Positions 1 through 9,831 of a stretch of 64,000 nt of DNA are shown here, in pieces (positions within the stretch are counted from its first letter, which is position 1; the number at the start of each line of letters is the position of its first letter). The position numbers and the translations under genes were made by a program. Source of the DNA: QHXM01 sp032160165 (GTDB lineage: Bacteria; Acidobacteriota; Blastocatellia; Pyrinomonadales; Pyrinomonadaceae). The notes under the pieces are model-generated. The model made no database searches and was not told the origin of the DNA. It saw nothing but the letters and a program-made list of their open reading frames with translations. Location: assembly GCA_032160165.1 (NCBI GenBank), contig JAVHWA010000127.1, positions 28,274 through 92,273 of the forward strand, in the 5' to 3' direction.

Positions 1-2060
1 ATCCGTCTCTCCGTGTTGTGCCGTTCGTCCAGTCCGCCGTGGCGCCGCGACGTTCGCAGGAAAGAGAGCCCCGCATTGATTGGCAGATTAGTAAGAATCA
101 TACTCTGGTCGCCATCGTCGAGTTTAATCCCGGGCATTCCCGCAACGCGGGCCTCGGGGGATTCACACTCCCTTCGCGCGCCTATGACACTTCCGATTAC
201 GAACGGCAGTTCCGCCTGACCGAGACAGCAGTAATTAGTCAAAGGGCCGTAACCGAAACACGTTTCCAATTCAGATCTGATAGAACACAACAAAGCGGAA
301 ATAATTCTATTCCCGCACTAAATGTCCTGGACGCCTTTAACGGGGGCGGCGATCAAACCGGGCCTTCATTAAATCGAAGAAGCTTCTTCGCTCTCTATAA
401 CAATACGACGTTAACCAGCGGCCCACATGTTCTAAGGTTTGGGGCTCGACTGCGACGCGTAAGTTTGAAGGACGAATCACGTGCCAATTTCGGAGCCACC
501 ATCACTTTCGCGGGAGGCGACGCCGTCGAGCTCGATGCGAACAATCAAGTGCAAAGAGACGCGCAAGGCAATCCTCGTCGTCAACAGATCTCCAGCATCG
601 AGCGTTATCGCCGAACTCTTTTATTCACCAACGCGGGAGGACCTGCCAGGCCCGCCGGGTTTACAGATCAGGACTTAGGCATCGGGCCAACTCAGTTCTC
701 AATCTCAGGCGGGAACCCGCAGATAGCGATAAGCCAGAAAGATGTCTCGGGGTTCATTCAGGATCAATGGAACGCCAGATCGAACTTGATGATTACCCTC
801 GGCCTGAGGTATGAATGGCAAACTAATATTGATAGCAATATGAACTTTGCACCGCGGGTGGCTTTCGCCTGGTCGCCAAAGGCGAAGGACTCCAAGCAGT
901 CTAATGCGGTCATACGCGTCGGGTTCGGTATCTTCTATGATCGGATCGCCGAGAACCTTACTTTACTGGCTGCGCGATTCAACGGGATCAACCAGAAGCA
1001 GTATGTGGTTACCGATTCAACTGTCCTGGCTTCCTATCCGACTTTGCCGACTATCGCAACGCTCAATGCATTCGCTCTTCCGCAGACCATTAGACGAAAG
1101 GCAGATGACCTCAGAACGCCTTACCTGATGCAATCGGCTATCAGCTACGAGCGCCAACTACCCTACAAATCCACCTTCTCTGTTACCTGGCTCAGCACGC
1201 GTTCGCGCCACCTCTTGCGCTCGCGCAACATCAATGCACCGCTGCCGGGCACCTTCATGGAAGCTGTGAGAAACAGCGGCGACCGGCCCTTTGGCAATGG
1301 GGGAAACATCTTTGAATTTGAATCTGCAGGAGTTTTCAATCAGAAGCAACTGCTCTTGACGCTTGATAATCGCTACAATAAGAAACTCTTTCTGCACGTC
1401 GTCTACGCGCTCAGCAGCGCTCGCAGCGATACCGAGGGTGTGGGTACCTTTCCAACCAGTACCTATGATTTGAGCGGTGAATACGGGCGCTCGGCGATTG
1501 ACGCTCGACATCGGCTGACAGTTGAAGGGGTAGTAAACGCTCCCTGGGGATTACGACTGACACCGTTCTTCATCGTCTCGACCGGGCGTCCGTTCAATAT
1601 TACTATCGGTCGAGACATAAACGGAGACACGCTCTTTACAGAGCGACCTGCGTTTGCCACGAGTCTGACGGCAGCAGCAAATCTAGTGGAAACACCATGG
1701 GGAAGATTCGATCTAAAGCCGGCCGCGGGCGCGAGACTTATCCCGCGCAACTACGGTGAAGGCCCGGCATTCGCGGCGATGAATTTGCGGGTCAGCAAAA
1801 CGGTCAGCTTGAATACGCTCGGTAGACTTTTCGGAAAGAGTGATCCTGATGCCAAGGCAGCGGAAGAGAGCCCCTACAAATTAACCATCTCGCTACAGGC
1901 CCAGAATCTACTCAATCGCACGAACAGCAATTTGCCGGTGGGTAATGCGAGTTCTCCATTCTTCGGTCAGTCTACTGCCACGCTGGGAGGCTATGGAGAA
2001 GAGAATAGAAGCGCCGCAGGCAATCGCAGAATAACCGCACAAATCAAGCTGGAGTTTTAA
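1..2060 (+). CDS. TonB-dependent receptor-like outer-membrane protein, C-terminal part (5' truncated)
   Basis: The frame is open to the left edge, so this is the last ~685 residues of a larger protein; the GTG at 18 is not a convincing start. The sequence has the look of a large outer-membrane barrel: many alternating polar/aromatic strands (for example RSFFALYNNTTL, LGLRYEWQTNI, LHVVYALSSARS), loops rich in Asn/Gly, and a C-terminal strand ending in KLEF with a terminal Phe, the usual signal for barrel assembly. Composition and length resemble the Oar/CarboxypepD_reg-type TonB-dependent receptors that are abundant in Acidobacteriota; the N-terminal carboxypeptidase-like domain and plug would lie outside the window. 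Substrate cannot be told. It is followed by a TolC-like gene after 59 nt, but a functional link is not evident. Confidence 0.75.
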   Translation, partial: PSLRVVPFVQSAVAPRRSQEREPRIDWQISKNHTLVAIVEFNPGHSRNAGLGGFTLPSRAYDTSDYERQFRLTETAVISQRAVTETRFQFRSDRTQQSGNNSIPALNVLDAFNGGGDQTGPSLNRRSFFALYNNTTLTSGPHVLRFGARLRRVSLKDESRANFGATITFAGGDAVELDANNQVQRDAQGNPRRQQISSIERYRRTLLFTNAGGPARPAGFTDQDLGIGPTQFSISGGNPQIAISQKDVSGFIQDQWNARSNLMITLGLRYEWQTNIDSNMNFAPRVAFAWSPKAKDSKQSNAVIRVGFGIFYDRIAENLTLLAARFNGINQKQYVVTDSTVLASYPTLPTIATLNAFALPQTIRRKADDLRTPYLMQSAISYERQLPYKSTFSVTWLSTRSRHLLRSRNINAPLPGTFMEAVRNSGDRPFGNGGNIFEFESAGVFNQKQLLLTLDNRYNKKLFLHVVYALSSARSDTEGVGTFPTSTYDLSGEYGRSAIDARHRLTVEGVVNAPWGLRLTPFFIVSTGRPFNITIGRDINGDTLFTERPAFATSLTAAANLVETPWGRFDLKPAAGARLIPRNYGEGPAFAAMNLRVSKTVSLNTLGRLFGKSDPDAKAAEESPYKLTISLQAQNLLNRTNSNLPVGNASSPFFGQSTATLGGYGEENRSAAGNRRITAQIKLEF

Positions 2061-2119
2061 GGGCTACATTGATTTTTTCCGGGAGAGAGCCAACTAATGA
2101 TGGGGGAACGATCTGATAG

Positions 2120-3706
2120 ATGAGTGCTAGCCGGTGGGCCTCCTCATTGCTTCAGAGTATTTCCGTAGTGGCGTTATGCATCGCCACAACGGGAGCGGTG
2201 TATTGCCAGCAATCATCAACTCCCACAACGCCGCTTCCGCCCGCCACGCAGTCTCTTTATCCCGCGTCGTCTCCACAAACGAGTCCATCACCTCAAGCGA
2301 GTCCGACTCCACAAGCGAGTCCTTCACCTTCTCCGCTGAAAGGCCCCTCGCTACAGTCCGCGCCTCCATCTCAAGCGCCTCCATCCTCGACACCCAGTAC
2401 TCCACTATCCCTACCGGATCTGTCGCCGTCGCCTTCATTGTCAGGGAGTACGAATCTTGCCGGTCAGATTAATTCTTCGATCTCGCTTGACGATGCGATT
2501 CGGCTGGCCAACGCGCAGATCTCCGGTGTGCAGCAGGCACAACTAAGCGAGCGCACGGCGTCGGAAGACGTGCGGCAGGCACAAACTGCGTTCCTGCCGA
2601 CGATCACCAGTCCGCTTTCATATATCTACACTTCACCGGCTCGGGGCCTACCCCCGGGCGAACCGCGCGCCCAGAGTTACATCGCCAACAATGCCATTGA
2701 CGAGTACCAGGCCCTTGTTAGCGTCGCGGGTGACTTGGATCTCTCCGGAAAGTTGCGCGCCACGCTCGCTCGCAATCGCGCCCTGCTTGATGCCGCCCGC
2801 GCCGGCACAGAGGTAGCGCGACGCACGCTCAGTCAAGCGATAATCGAAGCATATTACGGACTCGCACTCGCATCCGCCCAAACCCGTAGCGCTGAGCAGA
2901 ACCTTGCAGCGGCGCTGGAGTTCGAGCAGATCACCGCACTTATTTTGAGCGGAGGCGAGGTTGCTCCGGTTGATCTCGTACGGGCGCAGTTACAGACAAC
3001 GCAAAGGCGGGATGAATTAGAACGTGCGCGGGCCAATGAATCCGTATCGGCCGATTCCTTGCGCGTGTTCGTCGGATACGATTCATCGAAGCCGATTACC
3101 GCTACTGATCTGGAGATGTTGATTCCTTCGAGTGGCGAAGTGGTGCGCTTCACCGCCGATACAATCCCACACCGACCGGAGTTCGCTCTGTTTGATGCGC
3201 AGCGGCGCGCGGCCCAACAAGATGTTCGCATAGCGCGGGCCGATCGTCTGCCGCAGTTCTCTTATACGATCAACGGCGGGTTTGATACGGACTCTCTGAG
3301 GCCCGCGCGGCTCAGGGAGCACACCGGTTTCTCCGCCACCTTTAATCTCACGATTCCGATCTTCGACTGGGGCGCAAGTAAGAGCCGTGAGAAGCAGGCG
3401 CAATTTCGTCTTCAGGTGGCGGAGAACGAGCGAACGCAAGCACTGAGGGGTTTCAATCAGCAATTTAACTCGGCGCGCGCGCAAACGCTTTCGGCAGTTT
3501 CGCGCATCCGGCTCAACGCCTCGGGAATAACGCTGGCGCAAAGCAATCTGGCCGCTTCGATCGCGCGTTACCGTGCCGGCGAAGCGCAGATCATCGAAGT
3601 CACGGATGCGCAAACCACGCTGGCCGCACAGCGCCTGGCTTTCTATCAAGCGCTCTTCGATTACCAGGTGGCGCTCGCTCGCTTGCGCCAGGCAGCGGGA
3701 CAATGA
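2120..3706 (+). CDS. TolC-family outer-membrane efflux channel
   Basis: A 528-residue protein with an N-terminal signal segment ending near GAVYCQQ, then about 75 residues made almost only of Pro, Ser, Thr, Gln and Ala, then two OEP-type halves. Each half shows long Ala/Gln/Arg-rich helices (LSERTASEDVRQAQTAFLPT; QALRGFNQQFNSARAQT) and the recurring GE.....V.DAQ..L pattern near the end (EAQIIEVTDAQTTLAAQ), which is typical of TolC/OprM. It would form the outer-membrane exit duct for the adaptor and RND permease encoded just downstream. The disordered Pro/Ser-rich stretch between signal peptide and channel is an unusual addition. Start chosen at the ATG giving a signal peptide. Confidence 0.88.
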   Translation: MSASRWASSLLQSISVVALCIATTGAVYCQQSSTPTTPLPPATQSLYPASSPQTSPSPQASPTPQASPSPSPLKGPSLQSAPPSQAPPSSTPSTPLSLPDLSPSPSLSGSTNLAGQINSSISLDDAIRLANAQISGVQQAQLSERTASEDVRQAQTAFLPTITSPLSYIYTSPARGLPPGEPRAQSYIANNAIDEYQALVSVAGDLDLSGKLRATLARNRALLDAARAGTEVARRTLSQAIIEAYYGLALASAQTRSAEQNLAAALEFEQITALILSGGEVAPVDLVRAQLQTTQRRDELERARANESVSADSLRVFVGYDSSKPITATDLEMLIPSSGEVVRFTADTIPHRPEFALFDAQRRAAQQDVRIARADRLPQFSYTINGGFDTDSLRPARLREHTGFSATFNLTIPIFDWGASKSREKQAQFRLQVAENERTQALRGFNQQFNSARAQTLSAVSRIRLNASGITLAQSNLAASIARYRAGEAQIIEVTDAQTTLAAQRLAFYQALFDYQVALARLRQAAGQ

Positions 3707-3720
3707 AGGGCGGGTGGGCG

Positions 3721-3880
<160 letters not shown>

Positions 3881-3887
3881 GAGAGGT

Positions 3888-5315
3888 ATGAATGACATGC
3901 CTGAAGAGAATCTAGAACCGGAGCGGGAAGTCGCGCGTGTCGAAGAGTCCAGCCTGACGGTGACCAGTCGATGGCGAGAGACTGTAGGGCGCCGGCGGAA
4001 AATAATCGTTGTCGCATCGCTGCTCATTGCGCTGATGGTAGTCGTCCTGTTGGTGTGGCGTTCGCGACGAACCACGAGCACGGTTGACGAGGCTTCTGTT
4101 GTTGTCAGCGTGCAGGTTGCCAAGGCTGAGAAGCAACCGATAGCGGCGCAGGTCTCGGCGCTCGGCACCGTCTCTCCGCGTGATCAGGCGCTGGTTTCTA
4201 CCAAGGTGAGCGCACAGATCAAGCAGATGCCGCTGTTGAAAAACAGATCGGTGCGCGCCGGCGATGTACTCGCGGTCCTCGAATCGCGCGACCTTCAGGC
4301 ACAGAGGGGCGAGGCTGTGGCCGCGCTGAACGAGGCGCGTGCCAATGCGCGCGGCATCGAGACCGGCACCATTCCGCAGAATACCGCGCAGGACCAGAAG
4401 GCCTTACGTGATGCGCGCGCCGCAGTCTCCAATACGAAGGCTATCTACGATCGCCGTCTGGTTCTGTATCAGAACGGGGGCATCTCAAAGAAAGACCTCG
4501 AGGCTTCGCTGTTCGATCTAACCAAAGCCGAAAACGACCTTAGGCTGGCGGAGCAAAACATTACGCTGCGCACGCAGGCACTCAACCCCAACGATCGCGC
4601 ACAGGTAGCGGCGCGAGTCAATCAGGCTGAACAGAGGGTGGGGACACTCGATGCTCAGCTCTCCTATGCGACTATTCGCGCACCCATCAGCGGCATCGTG
4701 CTCGACCAGGCCCTGTACGAGGGCAGCTTTGTTGCCTCCGGCACGACCCTTTTTACGATTGCGGACATCTCCGAGGTGATTGTTAAGGCTCCGTTCTCCG
4801 ATACAGTCGCCGCGCAATTGAAGGTCGGTGACGCTGCTACGGTCACGCCGACCGACATGCCCGGCGAACCGATGACCGGGCAGGTCACCCTCATCAGCCG
4901 GGCCGTCGATCCGACCAACCGCACGGTTGAGGTATGGGTCACACTCGGCAACGGCGCGGGAAGACTGCGCGCGAACGGTGCGGCGCAGGTCACCGTAGCT
5001 GCAAACTCGAAGGCGGATGCCGTCGTGGTGCCGGCGTCGGCCGTAACGCTGGATGCGACAAACGCCGACGAGGGCACGGTGATGGTGGTAGACGCTGCCA
5101 TGGTGGCGCACGAGACCAAGGTCACTGTCGGCATTCGAACAAACGAACTGGCGGAGATCACTGAAGGACTCCAGGGCGGCGAGACGGTCGTCATCGAAGG
5201 CAACTATTCCCTACCCGATGGGGCGAAAGTGGAAGTGGCCGAGCAGCCCGCCGCGCAAGGTGACCAGTCCGAGCCGAAAGGCAATGGCGGAGGAGGCGCG
5301 AACAACGGGCCTTGA
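3888..5315 (+). CDS. RND efflux periplasmic adaptor (membrane fusion protein)
   Basis: A 475-residue HlyD/AcrA-type adaptor. Residues ~42-58 form a single inner-membrane anchor after a charged cytoplasmic tail; there is no lipobox. The lipoyl-like half motifs flank a coiled-coil hairpin: SALGTVSPRDQ and VLAVLESRDLQAQRGEAVAA before it, YATIRAPISGIVLDQ after it, then beta-barrel and membrane-proximal domains (VVIEGNYSLPDGAKVEV). The tail is Gly/Asn-rich. It bridges the RND pump and TolC-like channel. The stop codon overlaps the TTG start of the permease gene (TTGA), so the two are translationally coupled. Start ATG follows GAGAGGT. Confidence 0.92.
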   Translation: MNDMPEENLEPEREVARVEESSLTVTSRWRETVGRRRKIIVVASLLIALMVVVLLVWRSRRTTSTVDEASVVVSVQVAKAEKQPIAAQVSALGTVSPRDQALVSTKVSAQIKQMPLLKNRSVRAGDVLAVLESRDLQAQRGEAVAALNEARANARGIETGTIPQNTAQDQKALRDARAAVSNTKAIYDRRLVLYQNGGISKKDLEASLFDLTKAENDLRLAEQNITLRTQALNPNDRAQVAARVNQAEQRVGTLDAQLSYATIRAPISGIVLDQALYEGSFVASGTTLFTIADISEVIVKAPFSDTVAAQLKVGDAATVTPTDMPGEPMTGQVTLISRAVDPTNRTVEVWVTLGNGAGRLRANGAAQVTVAANSKADAVVVPASAVTLDATNADEGTVMVVDAAMVAHETKVTVGIRTNELAEITEGLQGGETVVIEGNYSLPDGAKVEVAEQPAAQGDQSEPKGNGGGGANNGP

Positions 5316-8300
5316 AGCTCGCAGCACTCATCTCTGAACAGAAGCGTGCGGTGCTGGTCGTCATTGGACTGCTTTGTGCTGTAGGGCTGTATGCTGCGTG
5401 GCGACTGCCCATCGCCATTTTCCCATCGACCGACTTTCCGCGCATCGTCATTACACTCGACAACGGCGTCGTGCCGGCGCAGCAAACGCTCGTCTCTGTG
5501 ACGCGTCCGATAGAGGAGGCGATGAATGGAATACCCGGCATTACGCGCATCCGCTCAACTACACAACGCGGCTCGTGTCAGGTGGACCTCTTCTTCGACT
5601 GGAGCGTGGACATTACCCAGTCACTGCACCTGGTCCAGGCGCGGCTCTCGCAACTCATTTCCACCCTCCCACCGACGGCAGCGATCCGCAACGTCGAGCG
5701 CCTGACTTTCGCTATCTTCCCCGTTGCGGGCTATAGCCTGACTTCCGAAACCCGCGATCCCGCATCGTTGCGCGACATCGCTAATAATGTCATCCGTCCA
5801 CGGCTCGCTCGCCTTCCGGGTGTGGCGACCGTGGCCGTCGCTGGTGGGGAAGTGCGCGAGTACCACGCCACCATTGACCCTGAGCGACTCGCCGCGCACG
5901 GCGTATCTGTCCAGCAGGTAGTGGACGCCGTCAAGAACTCCAATATCATCGCCAGCCCGGGACTCATTGAAGAGAACCATCAACTCGAACTCGCCCTGGT
6001 GAGTGGTCAGGCGCTGACTCCGGACCAGCTGAACGGGATCGTCGTGGCTGTCGTGAACAACGCGCCCATTAAGCTTGCTGATGTAGCGACAGTGGGCCAG
6101 GGGTTCGAGCCGCAGTACACCATTGTGGTTGCAGACGGCCGCCCGGCGGTCTTGCTCAATGTTAATCGCCAGCCGAATGCCAACACGGTCACGGTGGTTG
6201 ATGAGGTGACTGCGGAGCTGAATGCGGTCCGCCCGCAACTTCCCAGGGACGTTCACATCGTGACGTTCTATGACCAATCGCTGCTGGTTCGCGAGTCTAT
6301 GAACTCCGTGCGCGACGCGATCCTGATTGGACTGTTGCTCTCGATTGTCATCCTCTACGCATTCCTGCGTAACTGGGGAACTACCTTCGTCGCTATTCTC
6401 GTCATTCCTGTCACCATCCTCGTCACCTTTCTCGCAATGTATCTGGTCGGACTCAGCTTTGATTTGATGACGCTCGGAGGCGTCGCGGCGGCCATCGGGC
6501 TTGTGATTGACGATGCCATCGTCGTCGTGGAAAACATCTACACGCACATGTCGCGCGGGCAAGCGAGGCGCGAGGCTGTCCAGAGCGCGGTGAGCGAGAT
6601 CACGATTCCGATCATTGGTTCGACCATCACGCCGGTCGTGGTGTTTCTGCCGTTGACGATCCTTACCGGTGTCACTGGCGTCTTCTTTCGTTCGCTGGCG
6701 CTGACGATGGCCGTCGCGCTTTTAACATCTCTTGTGCTCGCTCTCTCGTTCACGCCCGTACTGGCTGAGCGCTTCGTGAAGCCGAAACGAAAAAGGGATG
6801 CCGAAGTTGGTCCTCTCGAGCCGGATGTAGAGCAGGACTTCGTATCGCGCAGCATTGAGCGAGAAGAGGAGGAAGAGCAGGGAGGAAAGTTTCTTCGGGC
6901 AATCATCCGGCGCTACGAGTGGGTGCTGGGTCATGCGCTTGACCGTTCATGGATTGTGGTGCTGATTATGGCCGGCGTCCTGTTCGGCGCTTACGTTCTC
7001 TATCGCGGACTGGGATCTGAGTTTCTACCCGCATTTGATGAGGGCGCTTTCGTTCTGGACTACACGGCCCCACCGGGCTCGTCGCTTGCGGAGACGGACC
7101 GAATGCTGCGGCACGTCGAAGAGATGTTGAAGGCGACTCCCGAAGTCGAAAGCTACTCGCGCAGGACAGGATTGCAAATGGGCTTTGCCATAACCGAGCC
7201 GAACACCGGCGACTATATGGTCAAGCTCAAGGCCGCTCGCGCGCGCGCAACCGACGAAGTGACCAATGACTTGCGCGGGCAGATCGAATCGTCGGAACCT
7301 GCTTTGCAAATCGAGTTCGTGGGTATTCTGACGGATGTGATCGGAGACCTGACCAGCTCGCCCTCGCCCATTGAGATCAAGCTCTTCAGCGAAGACACGC
7401 GAGCGTTGGATGCAAAGGCCGACGAGGTGGAAGCGGCGATCAAGAATGTATCGGGTGTGGTGGACACCTTCAACGGCGTAGTCGTAAGCGGACCAGCGGT
7501 CACGTTTCTCATTAATCCCGAGCGCGCGGCCCAACTGGGCGTAACCGCTTCCGATGTGGCTGCCACCGTGACGACGGCGATGTCGGGTGATGCGTCATCG
7601 AACATCCTGCAACAGGGACGACTCATCAATGTTCGCGTGATCTTTCCGCCGGAGATTCGCACCTCGCTGGACGCGCTGCGCTCCCTTCAGGTGCGTTCTG
7701 CCTCAGGCCAGCTCTTTCGCCTCGACCAGGTGGCAGACATAGCTTACGAGAAGGGACAAACGGAGATGAATCGCGAGGGCCTGCGCCAGTTTGTAGCTGT
7801 GACGGCCCGGCTGGAGGGAACTGACCTGGGCACAGCCGTCGCGCAAATTCAATCCGAACTCGCTAAGAAAGTGAAGTTCCCGGCGGGAATGACCGTGGAG
7901 TATGGCGGCCTATATCAGGAACAGCAGGCGAGTTTCCGTGAACTGGCCCTCTCGCTGGTGTTGGCGATTGTGCTGGTCTTTATCACATTGCTGATAGAAT
8001 TTCGTTCGTTCGCTCATCCTCTCGCGATTGTCGCGGGCGCGATCCTGGCACTCGGCGGCGTCCTGCTGGGACTCTTTATCACCGGGATGACTATCAACGT
8101 AGTCTCGCTGATGGGCATGATTATGGTTGTCGGCATCGTCGCGAAGAATGGAATCCTGATGCTCGACGCAGTCGAAGAACATCTGGCGGACGGCGACTCT
8201 CTCCGCCAGGCGCTGTTAAGATCGGGACGCAGGCGCTTTCGCCCCGTGTTGATGACAAGTCTTGCGGCGATCCTGGGCATGCTTCCTCTTGCATTAGCGA

Positions 8301-8431
8301 TCGGCGCGGGCGCAGAGCTGTTGCAGCCGCTTGCCATCGCCGTCATCGGGGGACTTGCCATGGCGCTCTTACTGTCTCTGGTTGTTACGCCGACAGTCTA
8401 TGCAATGTTGAGAGGCGAGCCTGTCGCGTGA
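5312..8431 (+). CDS. RND-family efflux permease (AcrB/HAE type)
   Basis: A 1039-residue inner-membrane proton-driven transporter with the two-fold RND layout: TM1, large periplasmic porter loop, TM2-6, a cytoplasmic charged linker (~490-530, rich in Glu), TM7, second loop, TM8-12. The proton-relay residues are present: the Asp pair D400-D401 in TM4 (GLVIDDAIVVVENI) and K945 in TM10 (IVAKNGILML). The Asp pair points to the hydrophobe/amphiphile class and not to the CusA-type metal class, which has a single Asp there. Starts at TTG overlapping the adaptor stop, with GGAGG about 15 nt upstream. With the two preceding genes it makes a complete tripartite pump. Substrate unknown. Confidence 0.93.
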   Translation: MKLAALISEQKRAVLVVIGLLCAVGLYAAWRLPIAIFPSTDFPRIVITLDNGVVPAQQTLVSVTRPIEEAMNGIPGITRIRSTTQRGSCQVDLFFDWSVDITQSLHLVQARLSQLISTLPPTAAIRNVERLTFAIFPVAGYSLTSETRDPASLRDIANNVIRPRLARLPGVATVAVAGGEVREYHATIDPERLAAHGVSVQQVVDAVKNSNIIASPGLIEENHQLELALVSGQALTPDQLNGIVVAVVNNAPIKLADVATVGQGFEPQYTIVVADGRPAVLLNVNRQPNANTVTVVDEVTAELNAVRPQLPRDVHIVTFYDQSLLVRESMNSVRDAILIGLLLSIVILYAFLRNWGTTFVAILVIPVTILVTFLAMYLVGLSFDLMTLGGVAAAIGLVIDDAIVVVENIYTHMSRGQARREAVQSAVSEITIPIIGSTITPVVVFLPLTILTGVTGVFFRSLALTMAVALLTSLVLALSFTPVLAERFVKPKRKRDAEVGPLEPDVEQDFVSRSIEREEEEEQGGKFLRAIIRRYEWVLGHALDRSWIVVLIMAGVLFGAYVLYRGLGSEFLPAFDEGAFVLDYTAPPGSSLAETDRMLRHVEEMLKATPEVESYSRRTGLQMGFAITEPNTGDYMVKLKAARARATDEVTNDLRGQIESSEPALQIEFVGILTDVIGDLTSSPSPIEIKLFSEDTRALDAKADEVEAAIKNVSGVVDTFNGVVVSGPAVTFLINPERAAQLGVTASDVAATVTTAMSGDASSNILQQGRLINVRVIFPPEIRTSLDALRSLQVRSASGQLFRLDQVADIAYEKGQTEMNREGLRQFVAVTARLEGTDLGTAVAQIQSELAKKVKFPAGMTVEYGGLYQEQQASFRELALSLVLAIVLVFITLLIEFRSFAHPLAIVAGAILALGGVLLGLFITGMTINVVSLMGMIMVVGIVAKNGILMLDAVEEHLADGDSLRQALLRSGRRRFRPVLMTSLAAILGMLPLALAIGAGAELLQPLAIAVIGGLAMALLLSLVVTPTVYAMLRGEPVA

Positions 8432-8523
8432 TCGAACGTGTATTGCCGGCTCTGATTTTTCTTGTGTGTCTCACGTACTGGTGGGCGCAACTGTTCTACC
8501 TCAACTCCTCTGGAGAATTAACG

Positions 8524-9594
8524 ATGACACTTCGTGCCGCAACGCGGATCAGCAAACTAAATATTTCTGGCTGGCATAGCCTGCTGGTTTTCCTGCTTCT
8601 TGTGGTTCCGGCCACCAGCCTCAACGCGCAGCCGAAACCTTCCGGCTATCACGTGACGAAACAGATCAAGCTTGGAGGTGAAGGTGGCTGGGATTATCTC
8701 ACCATGGACCAAAAGGGCCGTCGCGTTTACATCTCGCGCTCGACTCACGTGATGGTGGTTGACGCCGATTCGGGCGCGCTGCTCGGCGACATTCCCGGCA
8801 CGGCGGGTGTGCACGGAATCGCGGTCGTTTCCGACCTTAATAAAGGCTTCACCAGCAACGGGCGGGATTCGACCGTTACGGTCTTCGATCTCAAAACCTT
8901 GAAAGTGCTGAAGCAGGTCCCGGTGGGAAAGAACCCCGACGCTATCATCTATGACACGGCGTCCAAACGGGTCTTCACATTCAATGGCGCGAGCAAGGAC
9001 ACGACCGCGATAGATCCACAAACTGAGACCGTCGCGGGGACAATCGCGCTCGACGGGCGGCCGGAGTTTGCGGTGTCGGACCAGGCGGGACACATCTTCG
9101 TCAATTTGGAGGACAAGAACGAGATAGTCGAGTTGGATACTCGTAAGCTGGCGGTCATCACCCGCTGGTCGCTCGCACCGGGCGAAGAGCCTTCCGGGCT
9201 GGCGTTCGATCTGAAACACAAGCGACTCTTTTCGGTCTGCTCTAATAAGCTGATGGTGGTAATGAATTCGGAGAACGGCAAAGTCATTACCACCGTTCCT
9301 ATTGGCGGCGGGGTGGATGCGGCCGGATTCGATCCGGAGACGGGCCTTGCTTTCAGCTCGAACGGCGAGGGTACGCTTACGGTAGTGCACGAGGACTCGC
9401 CGGATAAGTTTACAGTCGTGGAGAATGTCACTACTCAGAAGGGCGCGCGCACGATGACGCTCGATCCGAAGACGCATCGGGTGTTCACGGTTTCCGCGGA
9501 GTTTGGACCGGCGCCCGCTCCTACGCCCGAGCGACCTCGGCCCCGCCCCAGTATTGTGCCGGGATCGTTTACGCTGCTGATCATTGAGAAGTAG
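8524..9594 (+). CDS. Secreted YncE-like beta-propeller protein
   Basis: About 356 residues. I place the start at the ATG in MTLRAATR, preceded by CTGGAGAATTAACG, and not at the upstream GTG at 8428 that overlaps the permease stop; the ATG gives a good signal peptide (SLLVFLLLVVP, cleaved near LNAQ). The mature part has repeated YVTN/YncE-type blades, e.g. VFDLKTLKVLKQVPVGKNP, AIDPQTETVAGTIALDGRPE, MNSENGKVITTVPIGGG, each a strand pair with a V-G-x-x-P/G turn. A Pro/Arg-rich stretch (PAPTPERPRPRP) precedes the last strand. Such propellers often bind partners in the periplasm; function here is unknown. It is the last gene of the efflux cluster. Confidence 0.8.
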   Translation: MTLRAATRISKLNISGWHSLLVFLLLVVPATSLNAQPKPSGYHVTKQIKLGGEGGWDYLTMDQKGRRVYISRSTHVMVVDADSGALLGDIPGTAGVHGIAVVSDLNKGFTSNGRDSTVTVFDLKTLKVLKQVPVGKNPDAIIYDTASKRVFTFNGASKDTTAIDPQTETVAGTIALDGRPEFAVSDQAGHIFVNLEDKNEIVELDTRKLAVITRWSLAPGEEPSGLAFDLKHKRLFSVCSNKLMVVMNSENGKVITTVPIGGGVDAAGFDPETGLAFSSNGEGTLTVVHEDSPDKFTVVENVTTQKGARTMTLDPKTHRVFTVSAEFGPAPAPTPERPRPRPSIVPGSFTLLIIEK

Positions 9595-9611
9595 TCGGCC
9601 GCAAAAAACAA

Positions 9612-9645
9612 AATGCCCCGGCGGGTCCGCTTCCGCCGGGGCATT
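9612..9645. terminator. Intrinsic terminator between convergent genes
   Basis: A perfect 13-bp stem (AATGCCCCGGCGG with CCGCCGGGGCATT, 8-nt loop). The A-rich run at 9603-9613 reads as a T tract on the minus strand, so it best terminates the minus-strand porin transcript, although the stem could also act on the plus-strand cluster. Confidence 0.7.
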
Positions 9646-9700
9646 CGCTTCAGAGCCTGGGATGGGTTAGCCGTCAACCGCCACATCCGGAATGACCTGT

Positions 9701-9812
9701 CTGGTGAATAGTGAACGGTAAATGGTAAATAGAAAAAGCAGGACTACTACTTATCCGTCATTGTTCCCGATCTAGTGTTCACCATTCACCGTTCACCATT
9801 CACTATTTACCC
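9701..9812. repeat. Heptamer array pair (GGTGAAT type, inverted)
   Basis: Left arm 9701-9732 (GGTGAATAGTGAACGGTAAA and following) and right arm 9775-9812 with the complementary CACCATT/CACCGTT units. This is the same unit family as the array at 3721 but more degenerate. It lies between the terminator and the 3' end of the porin gene. Confidence 0.75.
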
Positions 9813-9831
9813 ACGCCGTTTGCTCGAATAT

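Noticed and set aside
5621..6562. 313-residue minus-strand frame
   Set aside because: It lies wholly antisense within the RND permease gene; high-GC shadow frame with no recognisable domain.
8557..9477. 306-residue minus-strand frame
   Set aside because: Antisense to the beta-propeller gene and without any domain or ribosome-binding site.
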